Source of the DNA: Plasmodiophora brassicae
Taxonomy: Eukaryota; Endomyxa; Phytomyxea; Plasmodiophorida; Plasmodiophoridae
Direction of reading: 5' to 3'
Length of the DNA: 64,000 nucleotides
NCBI GenBank assembly: GCA_039704465.1
Contig: JASFAU010000011.1
Coordinates: 1,116,001 to 1,180,000 of the forward strand
The position numbers were made by a program, and so were the translations under genes. Of this stretch, positions 34,325 through 44,820 are shown in pieces. Every line of letters starts with the position of its first letter. The stretch's first letter is position 1. A model generated the notes under the pieces. That model did no database searches. It saw nothing but the letters and a program-made list of their open reading frames with translations, and was not told the origin of the DNA.

Positions 34325-34893
34325 AATCTCCTTTCCAACGGTACCTTTGTTCCAGCTAACGGTGGCTCAAACGCGTTCAACACCCTAGTGTGACATTGGG
34401 TACCGTCAAGGAGGGTCTGCAGACGCGGGACAACAGGATAGATTTAATTGTGTTTCGCTCTTCGTCGAAGTGCACCAGCCCGTAACGACGGCGGTTGCAG
34501 ACTCGAAACAGGAACAGGAACAGCGCCGCGATCCCAACCGTCCCCGACAGGTATGGCTGCGCGGCCACCACCCGCGAATGAAAAAAAGCGCGGAGCATTG
34601 CGCCAGCGCATTGCAATACGTTGCGTTTCATTGCGCTCCGTTGCGTACCATTGCGTTGCATTGCGCTCCGTTGCGCTCCACTCGTTCGTCTCAAAGAACG
34701 CACGTTGCGCGCGCAACGAAGCGCACCAAGGACAAGGAAGGGCTGGTGCACTTCGACGACGAGCGAAACACAATTAAATCTATCCTGTTGTCCCGCGTCT
34801 GCAGACCCTTGACGGTACCCAATGTCACACTAGGGTGTTGAACGCGTTTGAGCCACCGTTAGCTGGAACAAAGGTACCGTTGGAAAGGAGATT
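34325..34893. mobile_element. Foldback (long inverted repeat) element
   Basis: Two arms of about 150-160 bp (34325-34487 and 34738-34893) are near-perfect reverse complements, from the AATCTCCTTTCC/GGAAAGGAGATT termini through the GTGCACTTCGACGA region. The 250-bp centre includes a TTGCG-rich tract (34596-34685). No coding capacity. Probably a foldback or MITE-like element; its outer sequence recurs diverged near 44740. Confidence 0.7.
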
Positions 34894-35571
34894 ATGTGAC
34901 GTCCTAACGGTGATGGTTTATCGAACCGTGTGCGTAGTCGTCTGTGTCCTCGAGCTGCAGCTCCCACGGACGCCGTGCGGACGCCGTGCGGACTCCGTGC
35001 GGACTTCGTGCATGTCCGTCATTCTTAGGGCGGCCAGCCGGTAGCTTGGAGCCGGCACATTCCCCTCCTTCAAAGAAATGCTCCTCCTTGCAGGTGTCTT
35101 CAGTGGTGGTGTATCGTAATCATGTCTCCTCCTTAATATAGTCTACTTAACATAATTAAGTCTCAATCTTCGTAGAACACAGTTTTGGGCTTCTGTCGTC
35201 ACATGGCCATTGGCATTAAAATAACCCAGCGCGCATCCGGAAAAAAGCATGACTAGCCTACTGGACTCCTTCCGCCTTAAGTAACTCCTTAACATCATCA
35301 GCAAGGTAGTGTTTCTCCTTCCTCATCCTGGCTAACGCTTCACGACATCGCGCACCATCCTTGTGGTAAGGCATTGTGTGCTCACTATATAGCGATCGCG
35401 TCCAGCGGAGCCTACGCCTTGCAGTGGGGCGGCTGCCCTAATATGGTGGATTCTATAAATAGGTCTCGGAGTGCGAAGCCCGGACAGACCGCGTTGGCGC
35501 TTGCGCATTATTTCAGTGCAGTGTCCTGTGTTTTGCGTCAGGTGGAGCGTCGGCGCGCGGTCAACAAACAG
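34894..35571. other. Intergenic, no gene recognised
   Basis: AT-richer than most of the window. It contains a short tandem GGACGCCGTGC-type repeat near 34963-35010 and presumably the promoter of the ankyrin gene. Confidence 0.4.
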
Positions 35572-36722
35572 ATGGCGTTCGGAAATCGCATTCGTCGCAC
35601 GGCCGTATTATTGTCCCTGATCTTGGTCGTTCTTCGTAACGGATTGGTTGGCGCGGCGTTCACACTGACAAACGCGATTGGCGAGACCTATGAGGTCGAC
35701 GAAGTGGCTGCCGCCGAGCATTCCCAGCAGTTCGCCTCTCTGATCACAGATTTGGGTACATATTCCGGTGAAGTACCGGTTGCCACCTCTGCTGAACTGG
35801 AACTGATCGGGCGGTTCATCGACGATGTCCCACCGAATGATGTATGCCCCATCTGATTCATGATCGTGATCGACTAGTATTGACGTGCGAACATCAGGTG
35901 GGCCGCGCCGCCCAATGGACCCAAACGAACCTACCGCAAGATCTGGGCGCACAGTGCCGCCTCGTGTCCGCGGCCGAAGCCTGGCAAATTCACTTGCTAA
36001 CGACGGCGATCGCTTCCACCAAGCGCACCTGGATGGAAATCGTCCCCATGCGAAGCGAGCTGCCCTCTGACCATTATTGGTATGTTGTATCGCACGTCCC
36101 CGGCATCGCCCGCCTTCGCGACATTGCCGGCACGGATGAGGGCAACGGGGATCTGGTCCACCGGTTCATTGACGACCTCTTCTTCCTCAAACCAAACAGC
36201 AGTACTCCTGATGTCGCGATCGTCAATGACCCAGTATGGTTATTGCCACAACGTGGATTTTCCATATCGAACACTGTTATGTCCACGCTGCTCCCCTGGG
36301 CGGTTTCCCATGGCGAGGACCTGGTTGTCGAATTACTGGTCAGCGTCCCCGGCGTCGATGTCAACGTGCGTGACGGTTACGACTGGACGCCGTTGCACAA
36401 GGCCGCGAGTAATGGCAACAGCCGGGTCGTCGAATTGTTGCTTGGTGCGGATGGAATCGATAAGAACCTCGTAGAGCTTAGCGGCCGCACCGCCTGGGAT
36501 TGTGTACCGAGATACTGGCGTTATTCCGCGAATTTTGACCTCTCCAGCGGCTATGATCTTGGTGATGAGCTCATGCGCAGGCTCGAGCCCGACAACAACA
36601 CCGACGCGGACCGTGCCGACCGCCGCAGGAACAGCGTAATGGGACGGCGGGCAGCACAGGAGGAAGCACGGCGCGAGCAAGAGCTACGCGATGACTACGA
36701 CTACGAAATGTACCCATGGTAA
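35572..36722 (+). CDS. Secreted SKP1-like/ankyrin-repeat protein
   Basis: Two exons, intron 35842-35897 (56 nt, GTATGC..CAG), 364 aa. Signal peptide (TAVLLSLILVVLRNGLVGAA), then an SKP1-like domain (NAIGETYEVDEVAAAEHSQQ, then AELELIGRFIDD), a middle region without clear domain, and ankyrin repeats at about residues 225-300 (DGYDWTPLHKAASNGNSRVV and a following repeat). The tail is rich in Asp, Arg and Glu. Secreted SKP1- and ankyrin-type proteins are reported as enriched in plasmodiophorid secretomes; this one is a good effector candidate, by inference only. The last third of this gene, with everything downstream to 39.7 kb, is duplicated at 60 kb. Confidence 0.8.
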
Positions 36723-36895
36723 CCTGAATGGGACGTCGGGCTCACGCGTCTGTTTCCACCATACGTCCATACCTCTTCGATAAAGAATGTTCCCGTTTGA
36801 GCGGCGTATCGGAACATTCGTCTCGACAGTGGCAGAATTGGAGGCGCGCCCTCCCGTTTGTGCTGGCGTGCATGCATAAAAGAATTGGTGCCTTC

Positions 36896-37051
36896 ATGTC
36901 GCCGCCCACCACGCGCCTGCGGATACGTCTTTTTCTCCTGCTGTGCTTGGCGAAGTTCGTGACGTCCACGATGGCGTCGCCGCGCACAGACCCGATTAAT
37001 ACTGTTAGTCCATCGCTATATGTAGCTAGCGGGTCCTTGCTTCGCACATGA
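36896..37051 (+). CDS. Possible short secreted peptide
   Basis: 51 codons opening with a basic, then hydrophobic signal-like segment (RIRLFLLLCLAKFVTS). The homologous stretch at 60497 keeps the start of this frame but loses the rest to a deletion. It may be a first exon or a chance frame. Low support. Confidence 0.25.
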   Translation: MSPPTTRLRIRLFLLLCLAKFVTSTMASPRTDPINTVSPSLYVASGSLLRT

Positions 37052-37335
37052 ATGCTATGTGAGCGGAGCCCAGGCCGTTCGGGACCCTGCGTCTCCTACG
37101 CCATGATCGGGGCTCGACGCGGCAGGGCGATCGACTGTTTCCCCGTCGCTGGGGGTCAGCACCTATATTGTTCGTATGGCGGCGGTGTCACCTGGCACGT
37201 ACACGTACGCGGGTCCTGAAGCGCAGCCGAGGTCGCGCGCCATGGCGATGAATTCACGACGCAACGGGTGTAGCACGCCACGATGAGCAACCGTTCTGTA
37301 GTGACAACAATGGGCACGACTAGGTAGGTGGATTA

Positions 37336-39053
37336 GACTCTAGAGGTGCAGGCCGGCGGCAGGAACTCGACAAGGCGGTCACGCGGGACGACGTGTTCGA
37401 CCTGCTTGACGACGTCCTTGACCTTGACGGCGCCCTTGTCGAGCTCGTCCTGGCCGAACAGGACAATGTATGGGATGTGGTTGTTCAGGGCGTGCTCGAG
37501 CTGTCGCTCAAAGTACGGGTTGCGCTTCTGGATCATCTCGGCCTTGATGCCCGCGCGCCACAGCTCGCTCAGGACCTGCATCCGATCCACAGACAGGTCG
37601 CCGCCGACCGACGCCACCAGCGCCTGCACGTACGTCGCCTGAATGGCACCCGTTGTCGATTTGGCCCGCTCCCGTTGCTGAACAACATCGTCAGAACGCG
37701 AAGAGCGTCGCCTGCGTTCGCGTACCTCGATGATGGTGAAGATGCGCTCGATGCCGATGCTGACGCCAACGGCCGGGATCTGCTTGTTGCCCGGCAGGAA
37801 CATGCCGACGAGGCGGTCGTACCGTCCGCCGGCGGCAATGGACCCGACCTGATCGGTGTCGGTCAGGACGGCCTCGTAGATGACGCCCGTGTAGTAGTCC
37901 AGGCCCCGGGCCAGGCTCATGTCGAACGAGACGTACGGGAGCGCCCCGAACGCGTCCAGGTAGACGAACAGCGTCGCCAGGTGCGTCAGCGTCGTGCCCG
38001 CCGACTTCGAGATCGCGTCCATCGATTGCAACTCCTGCAGGACCTTGCGAGGTCGCCCCCGCATCGCAGCGTAACCCTGTGGCCAGCAATCAGGGACGGG
38101 AAGGTCGCAGCGTGGCGCGCGACGCGTCCTACCTCCAGACGGTCGGCAGACGACGCCTCGAGGCCCTTCTCGAGCATCTCCTCGCGAACGACAGCCCAGG
38201 GTACCTTGTCGAGCTTGTCAATGGCGCTGCAGATCGTCCTGAACTTCTCGGGTGGCACGTCGCACACGGCCATGATGGCGTCCAGCAGCGACCGGTGGTT
38301 GAGCTTGACCTCGAAGTTCAAGCCGAGGGCGGCTAGGATCTCGCACATGACGGCCACGGCTCGGCATCGGGCATCATCAGGTCGTACGTGCCGGCGATGT
38401 CAAAGTCGCACTGGTAGAACTCGCGGAACCGGCCGCGCGACATGGCCGGGTTGTCGCGACGGTAGACGCGCGCGATGTGATTCCTCTTGATGCTGCTGAT
38501 GTTGTTGCTGGCAAGGTACCTGACGTGTGCCGCCGCTGATCAGCGCCAGGGTCCATCTGATCGCGGAACGTACCGAGCGTTCACCTGGCGAAGGGGACGG
38601 TCAGGTCGTAGCGCAGGGACAGCTTCTCGCCGCCCTGGTCGGCGAGGTCGTAGATGAGCTTCGAGTCCTCGCCGTACTTGCCCATGAGCGTCTCGCGCAG
38701 CTCGAAGACGGGCGTGTCGATGCCGACGGCGCCGTGCAACTGGAACACGCGCCGGATCGTGTCGAAGACGCGCTCGCGGATCATCATCTCGTCGCGGCCG
38801 AAATCGCGCGTGCCTTTTCGGGCGTTTCGCCTTGCGCGACTCGTTCGACGCGGTCGTGATCGTCTCCACAAGGGCGATAAAGTCGCGGTCCATCACGTCG
38901 ACCTTCCCGCCGGCAGACAGGCGCTCGAAGAAGGGGCCGGTGCCCGCGCCCAGCGTCGCCTTGTACTCACTGGGCACGTACTCCAGGTTCTGCAACAGGT
39001 ACGGTCCGTCAGCGAACGCAGGAACAAACACGGTGGCGGGTGCACACCTTCAG
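37336..39053 (-). pseudogene. Histidyl-tRNA synthetase pseudogene (copy A)
   Basis: Compared with the intact copy at 60678-62780 it lacks the first two exons, removed by a deletion at 39051-39053. It also carries an extra T near 38816 (CCTTTTCGG against CCTTTCGG), a missing T near 38360 (GGCTCGGC against GGCTTCGGC), a 1-nt loss near 37358 that alters the C-terminus, and a Tyr-to-Asn change in motif 2 ([12 protein letters not shown]). Intron positions are conserved. A few of the single-base indels could be assembly errors, but the exon deletion could not. Confidence 0.88.
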
Positions 39054-39562
39054 GTCGGCGCCAGCGGCCTCCAGCGACAAGGCGGCGACGACGTCGGCGG
39101 TGTGGATGAGGTGCAGGAGCGCGTACGCGGGGCAGGTGGCGGCCCCGAGCAGGACGTGCATGCCGGCGGCCAGGGCGCTGTACTCGTCGGCGGTGATCGA
39201 ATCGGCCAGGCCGCTCTTGTCGACGATCGCGTCGACGATGTGCCGCGCGGGCAGGGCCAGCGTGCCGACGCCGAGCAGGTCGGGAATGGAGGCGATCACG
39301 GATGAGCGCACGCCGAACCGCCCGTGCATGAGACGGACGACGACCTGCAGGACGACGGCACGCGCGTCCCATTCGTCGACGACCGGCGCGGCGTCGTCGG
39401 CGCGCAGGTCCGGCCGGGCGGGCACTGGCGCCGCCACCGCCGCCGTCGCCTCGTCGACTGCTTCAGGACGCCAGTGTCCAGAACAACGGGGTCGCCATGC
39501 GCGGCAACGCCAACGAATTCGCTGAGCTCGACGCGGCGGTTACCAACGAGCACACGACCCAT
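39054..39562 (-). pseudogene. Ammonia-lyase-like pseudogene (copy A)
   Basis: 5' part of the gene intact at 62866-63800. It opens with the same MGRVLVGNRRVELSEF start, has a 1-nt loss near 39456 (GTCGACTGC against GTCGACCTGC) that shifts frame, and ends at the 897-bp deletion junction, so the RPHAGQ half is gone. Confidence 0.85.
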
Positions 39563-39768
39563 TGTAGGTCTGTCTCACGCGCTCGCTCACGCAGCGCTCT
39601 CTCTCTCTGCGGGGCGTGTGGGTGCCGCGCCACAGTCCAGCGGACTCCGAGACTGCACGCGACGGACTCCGCGAACACGACACTGATCGAAAGACCTGAG
39701 CAGGAACCGACTGAACTTCGTGTAATTGGACGCGCCTCCGAATCCATTATTCTGGGAATCCGTCATTG

Positions 39769-41690
39769 TCAGATAGGTGTCGGTGCCTTGCCTTTCCCCG
39801 TGATCGTGGTGAACGTGTCGTTCGGCACGGTCCTCTGCTTTGCCAGCTTATCGACGTCCTCTGGCGAGTAGAACGCAATGATCCAGAGCTTCTGCGCGAA
39901 CAGCGACACGACCGACCCGAGGACGACGATGGCCGTCGCCACAGTGCGGATCACGAGCAGGGTCGTTACGTTCCCGGACGTCAGTGCCATGACGGGGATT
40001 GTCAGCGCGGTGACCAGCATGATGTTGTACGTGCACACGGCCATCTGCGCGCTCTCGTTGTACATCAGCATGGCGATGTGGCGCGACCGGATCGCCAAGA
40101 CCGTCGCGGTCGCCACCATCACCAGGCTCCCGGCACCCAGCAGCCACAGGCCCGGCGCGTTGTACGCGCAGACGAACGAGAACTGGCGCAGGTCCTGGTC
40201 GGTCGCGGCACACGGCGACGGGGCGAAGACGCGGGCGCTGACGGGCGCGCTGCCCTGCAGAGCCATCCAGACTCCCATGGCCGCCGCCACGACCGCCAGC
40301 ATGCCGGACAGGTACCGGGCGAGCATCCCGTTCGTGATCTTGACAACGCGTAACCCGGTGCCCCCGGCGGACGACTTCGCGTTCAAGATGCGGTACACGC
40401 GCCAGTGCTTGAAGATCAGCGCGCCCATCATCAACGCGAACCCGACCGCGAACAGCGAGGCGCTGAGCCAGCAGGACCCGGGCCAGGTCGGTGGGTAGAC
40501 GGCAGCGGCGTAGTTCGACGACAGCAGGATGGCCCCGCCGGTTAGGATGGCGACACAGAACGCGGGCGACGCCGCCTTCATGACCGGGTGCCCTGCCTTG
40601 GCCGTGACGGCAGCGATGCACAGGACGACAATGACGATACTGACCGAGGTGATCGCCGTGGCCAGCGACGTGGCCCAGGTCGCCACCCGTACCTCGAACA
40701 GGCAGTGGCCTGGCAGGGCATCGCGCCGTGCAGAAGCGCCACCATCAGACACTCGGCCTGGTTCAGCTGGGCGTCCTGGGGCGACATGCGCCCGACGAGG
40801 ACGTCGTTGACCGCCTTGTACACGAACGACGACGCCTTCACATAGTTCGACGTGGTCTGCGCGCTGAACCGGTTGACGATGTAGTCGTCGATCGGGCAGC
40901 GGCGTCACGTCGCAGATCTGCGCGTTGGACGCATTGAACGGCTGGCACAGCCCGCTGCCGAAGTACATGTCGGAGCGTGTGGGCAGGCGCCCGATGTTGC
41001 GGAAGTTGGCGACCTGTGTCTTGGGCGAGACCAGCGCCAGGAGGATGTCGACGGCCATACCGCGCATGGCGACCGCTTTGTTGATGCCGACCATCCACCC
41101 GCCCAGGGTCCCGTGCGATCGTGTCCCCGGCCCGTCGTTGGGCAGCAGGGCGATGCCGACACGATGCTGCAAAGGCGTGCCCTGAAGGGCTCCGAGCGTG
41201 GCAGGCCAGTTACGGTGGAAGACCGAGTTGCCGGCGATGAAGTCGGCCTGGCTGTCGATCGGTCTCGATGTAGCCGGCACAGGCCGGCGAGCTGATCGAC
41301 CCGATCCAACGCTGCATACGAGTTAGCGCTTTCAGACCGGCAGCATTGTTGAAGGACACGCGGCCGTCGGCGTCGACGATGGTGCCTGCGCCGTGCGAGG
41401 CGAACAGCTCCAGGGCGTTGCAGGTGAGGCCCTCGTAGGAAGCGCCTTGCCACGAGTACCCCCAGAAGTTCGGGTTCGTCGCCGTTTCGTTCGCCATGAT
41501 AACCGTGGCCTGGTGCTCGAGTTCGTCCCATGTGGTTGGCGGCCCAGCGAAGCTGTACTTGGCGAGGAGGTCCTTGCTGTAGTACAGGAACCCTGCATTG
41601 ACGTAGTACGGGTCAGCGATACGGGCGCCGTTGATCGTCGTGAACTGGAGAAGCTGTGGCGCGACCAAGTTCAGCTCGTCTTGCGTCAGC
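39769..41690 (-). pseudogene. Class C GPCR with a bacterial-type solute-binding ectodomain (5'-truncated, frameshifted)
   Basis: The C-terminal half has seven hydrophobic helices in class C (7tm_3, GABA-B-like) style, from ATSLATAITSVSIVIVVL to LLVIRTVATAIVVLGSVVSL, with a Cys-bearing extracellular loop (FVCAYNAPGLWLLG). Upstream is a family 1 extracellular solute-binding (sugar-binding, MalE-like) fold: DPYYVNAGFLYYSKDLLAKY, then PPTTWDELEHQA, FWGYSWQGASYEGL and MRGMAVDILLALVSP. The 5' end is cut at about 41690, where a retroelement fragment starts. Frame breaks occur near 41265 and 40903 (a TCGA insertion each) and near 40700. This would have been a surface receptor with a periplasmic-binding-protein ligand module. 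Confidence 0.78.
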
Positions 41691-41698
41691 GCCAGTCA

Positions 41699-42015
41699 CC
41701 CAGAATCGGATCGCCAAACGGAGCGAGTCGATCCTCGAGCAGTACTTGCGAACCTACGTCAATTTCCAGCAGGATGATTGGGCCTCTTGGTTGCCCATCG
41801 CCGAGTTCGCGTACAATGACGCCTGTCACTCATCGACAGGGATGTCCCCGTTCTTCGCCAACTACGGGTATCACCCGGCGTTCCACGATCTACGACCGCG
41901 AACCTCCGCATCTTCGAATCCGTCAGCGGACGAGCGCGCGGAATTCCTGCACACGCTACGCACAGTGCTAAAGCAGAACCTGTCCAACGCGGTCCACGCG
42001 ATGAAGCGGTTCGCC
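41699..42015 (+). pseudogene. Ty3/gypsy integrase fragment
   Basis: Matches the integrase of the elements at 29.2 and 49.5 kb, from the frame-shifted ESDGQTER motif through SILEQYLRTYVNFQQDDW and [15 protein letters not shown] to VHAMKRFAD, where it stops abruptly at the Penelope-like element. It abuts the broken GPCR. Confidence 0.88.
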
Positions 42016-42017
42016 GA

Positions 42018-43360
42018 TGCGGTCCACCCGGACGACGAACGACACTACATCCGCATCGGCGACATCGATAGCAACACATGGACAACAACAATGATGGGCC
42101 TGAAGGAACGATTCAAGGACCTTCACGAACGCGCCAGAACGCTCAGGAGCATCACGACAAAGCAAGCTGACAACTTCTTACGACATACGGAGACGCGCCT
42201 GCCGCAGTTCCACGCCACCTTGAAGTTACACAAGAATCAGTGGCCATGTCCGACACGGCCGATCGTCGGCGCACCGGCGTGGATCACTACAAAACTCGCC
42301 ATCTTCCTGACAACGATACTCGAACGCGTCCCGATGCGGCACGTCCTACGAGATTCAACACAGCTTATCACGACCATCGAGAACATGGAGGTGGAGCCTG
42401 GCGACATCCTGTTATCGGCTGACGTCTCTACACGATGATGACCCTGAACCGACTCTATGAGACCCTGAAACGAGCACTCAACCACATACTCGACCAAGAA
42501 GCAATCAACTTCGTGATTGATGCGGTAAGATTCATTTGCGAAGCCAATTATTTTCAGTATGGCTCGCAGGATTACAAACAACTGGACGGCATCGCAATGG
42601 GGAACAACGTCTCTGTCATCAGCGCCAACCTCTACATGATGGACTTCGACGAAGAACACGCACACTGTAGACCGGAGACCGGACCGCCAACTAGGCCACG
42701 AGAGCAGCTGCTCCCGTGGCCTAGTTGGCGGTCCAGATGAACCGAACTATCCCGGGCATCCAGGTCAACGTGACTACCTCAACCACCGCCGTTGCCTTCC
42801 TGGACCTAACAGTCTTCAAGCACGAGAATAAGATCGCATTCCGCACCTACCCAAAGGAGCTGAATGTATACCAATACCTCCCGCCGCAGTCCCAGCACAA
42901 TCCTGCATGCATCCGAGGTTACATCAAGGGCGAAGTGATTCGATACGCGCGAACAAACACGCTGCTGGCCGATCGCCTTGCTATGGTCACCGAATTCCGA
43001 CAACGCCTACTCGCCCGCTCGTTCGCAAGCAGATACCTGGACAATATTCTACATCGGATTGACATCAACGGCAGACACCTGCAGGTTGATCGAGGCGCAC
43101 CAGACGACAAAGTACAGACACTGGTGATACCATATAATACCTACCCGGTCACCGCCGCCTTCCGCCACCTCATTCGCAAGCTCAATCAAGCAGAGCTCGC
43201 CATGGAGGTCGGCGTATCGTTCCGCCTTGCATTCACACGTCCACCAAACGTAATGCAGCTCGCCTCAAGATCCAACATCTCGGACGAGCAAGCGGAGCGC
43301 ATGCAAGAGCCGCCGCCACTTAAACGCCGCCGGCACAAACGTAGAAAGGAGAGACCGTGA
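42018..43360 (+). mobile_element. Penelope-like retroelement fragment
   Basis: Three frame segments read as a reverse transcriptase: LPQFHATLKLHKNQ then RPIVGAPAW, LLSADVS, and YKQLDGIAMGNNVSVISANLYM (AMG motif). A thumb-like part follows (FLDLTVFKHENKIAF, YLPPQSQHNPACIRGYIKGE). This pattern fits Penelope-like elements. The usual YxDD box is not seen and no GIY-YIG endonuclease follows. The frame breaks at 42438 and at a hairpin insertion (42667-42734). Non-LTR or DIRS-type alternatives fit less well. Confidence 0.65.
42667..42734. repeat. Palindromic hairpin repeat, copy 1
   Basis: 68 bp with inverted arms GACCGCCAACTAGGCCACG and its complement around a short loop; begins GTAGACCGG. Related to the hairpin at 46127-46183. 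Inserted in the Penelope-like ORF. Confidence 0.8.
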
Positions 43361-44330
43361 CAGAAGCAACCAATATCGGAAGCGTGGTCGACAGGACAGA
43401 ACCTGCCGACCTTAACGGGCCTTTGCTGTACACCACTCACTGCGTCTAAAAACCTGGAGGTCGTCGGCGACTGCGGTCACACACGAAGCAAACTGCCCAG
43501 CAACAATGACACGTGCTGAAAGATCGAGCTCGTTTCGTGCTATCAATCGCGCATAGGAAGACCACCTGCTCCACACTTCCCGCCGCGCCAGACGTCAAAT
43601 GGCGCCCACGACACTGCGGACGCCCTTGAGGTCGTCGGCGACTGCGGTCACACACGGCGTCGACCTCGTCTGCTTGTATTGGACGAGTCAGGTTGTCGAG
43701 ATACGCTTGCATGTTGGACGCCAGTCGTCGACGGAAGGCAGACGTTGGCATGGCGAGCGCCGGCAATTGGCACTGGGCGCCACTGCGGTCCTGGACGTCC
43801 TGCAGGATAGGCAGCCGCCGCTCGCTGGCATACAGGACCTTGGATATTGTGCCGGCCCTCGATGCACGGTGCAGGGCAGGGGTACGTTGCACGTGACCGA
43901 TAGCAAATGTCGACGGGCGGACAGGGCGCCCCCAGAGCAAAGACACGGGTCGAAATGATGCTGTACCCGTCCGTCCTAGCCGAAATGACGGCTGCCCTGC
44001 ACGTGCTGATGTTGAACGGGAGACGGCAGACTACGGCAGGTGCGCCCTTTGAGCACGAGTTAGCGGATTAGGGCCTGTGTGTCAGGCTACTAAACATACC
44101 TCTCCTGGACGTGCAGCGCTTGCGCTCAGGAGAGCCAACGCGACGGCAGGCATCCAGCAGGACGTGTTGTGGTCACAATGGGTCCGAGAACGCGACGGCA
44201 GTTGCCCAGGACGACGTATAGTGGTCAAATCGGCATGCTGGCCATTGCCCATGGTCGGCAGCGACGTCGGCTTAGGTTCAGATAGGGTAGGCAAGCACGT
44301 CATGGCATCTACAACCTGCGCCATGAAGCA
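43361..44330. other. No gene recognised; a 29-bp direct repeat
   Basis: The same 29 bp occurs at 43457-43485 and 43628-43656. The minus strand of about 43640-43880 resembles the plus strand of 59330-59520 (both read SGAQ-QLP and IQADEV), so part of this is a diverged dispersed repeat. Confidence 0.5.
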
Positions 44331-44494
44331 CCTCATAACTTCCCGTGTTCTATCATGGTCAGAGCGCGGCACCGCGGCGATGGGAGCTTTCAGTGGCGAC
44401 CACCGCCCGCTGCAAGTGTCATCCTGGTCAGCCGCCGCTCGCATCGCCGCGGCGCCACGCTCTGACCATGATAGAAACGGGAAGTAATGAGGCG
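44331..44494. repeat. Hairpin/MITE-like inverted repeat
   Basis: Arms of about 40-45 bp starting CCTCATAACTTCCCG and ending CGGGAAGTAATGAGG, with TCTATCATGGTCAGAGCG in the left arm and its complement in the right; about 70-bp loop. No coding capacity. Confidence 0.7.
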
Positions 44495-44820
44495 CTCCGG
44501 CCTTGTCCTCGGTTGATGACCAGGCCGCATGTCGCTGGACAACGAGACGGCATGTGGCGCGAGCCACGCTTCACCGGCGGCGCAAAACGGAAACACGAGC
44601 GGCATTTGTTCGTCCCACGGAGTTGAGAGATTGACTTGGAATCTCAGCAAACCTGACCAAGTCGTGCTACATTCTTCGCATTATGACAAGAATGGTGCAA
44701 CCTAAGCCAATTAAAACTGTCGAGCTGCCTCTGATTTTGCATTCTCTTTCCAACGGTACCAGTCTTATGACATTAAGGTGGCTCAAACTCGTAAACAACC
44801 CCTTGTAACCTTTCGCTACG

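Larger units (their letters stand above)
36343..39681. repeat. Segmental duplication copy A (ankyrin 3' end, HisRS, lyase-like gene)
   Basis: Direct duplicate of 59985-63915. Similarity is high throughout, with small indels and an 897-bp deletion at 39051-39053. Order and orientation of the three genes are the same in both copies. Confidence 0.9.

Noticed and set aside
35374..35571. Upstream extension of the ankyrin gene
   Set aside because: The in-frame ATG at 35572 places a clean signal peptide at the N-terminus; the extension would bury it.
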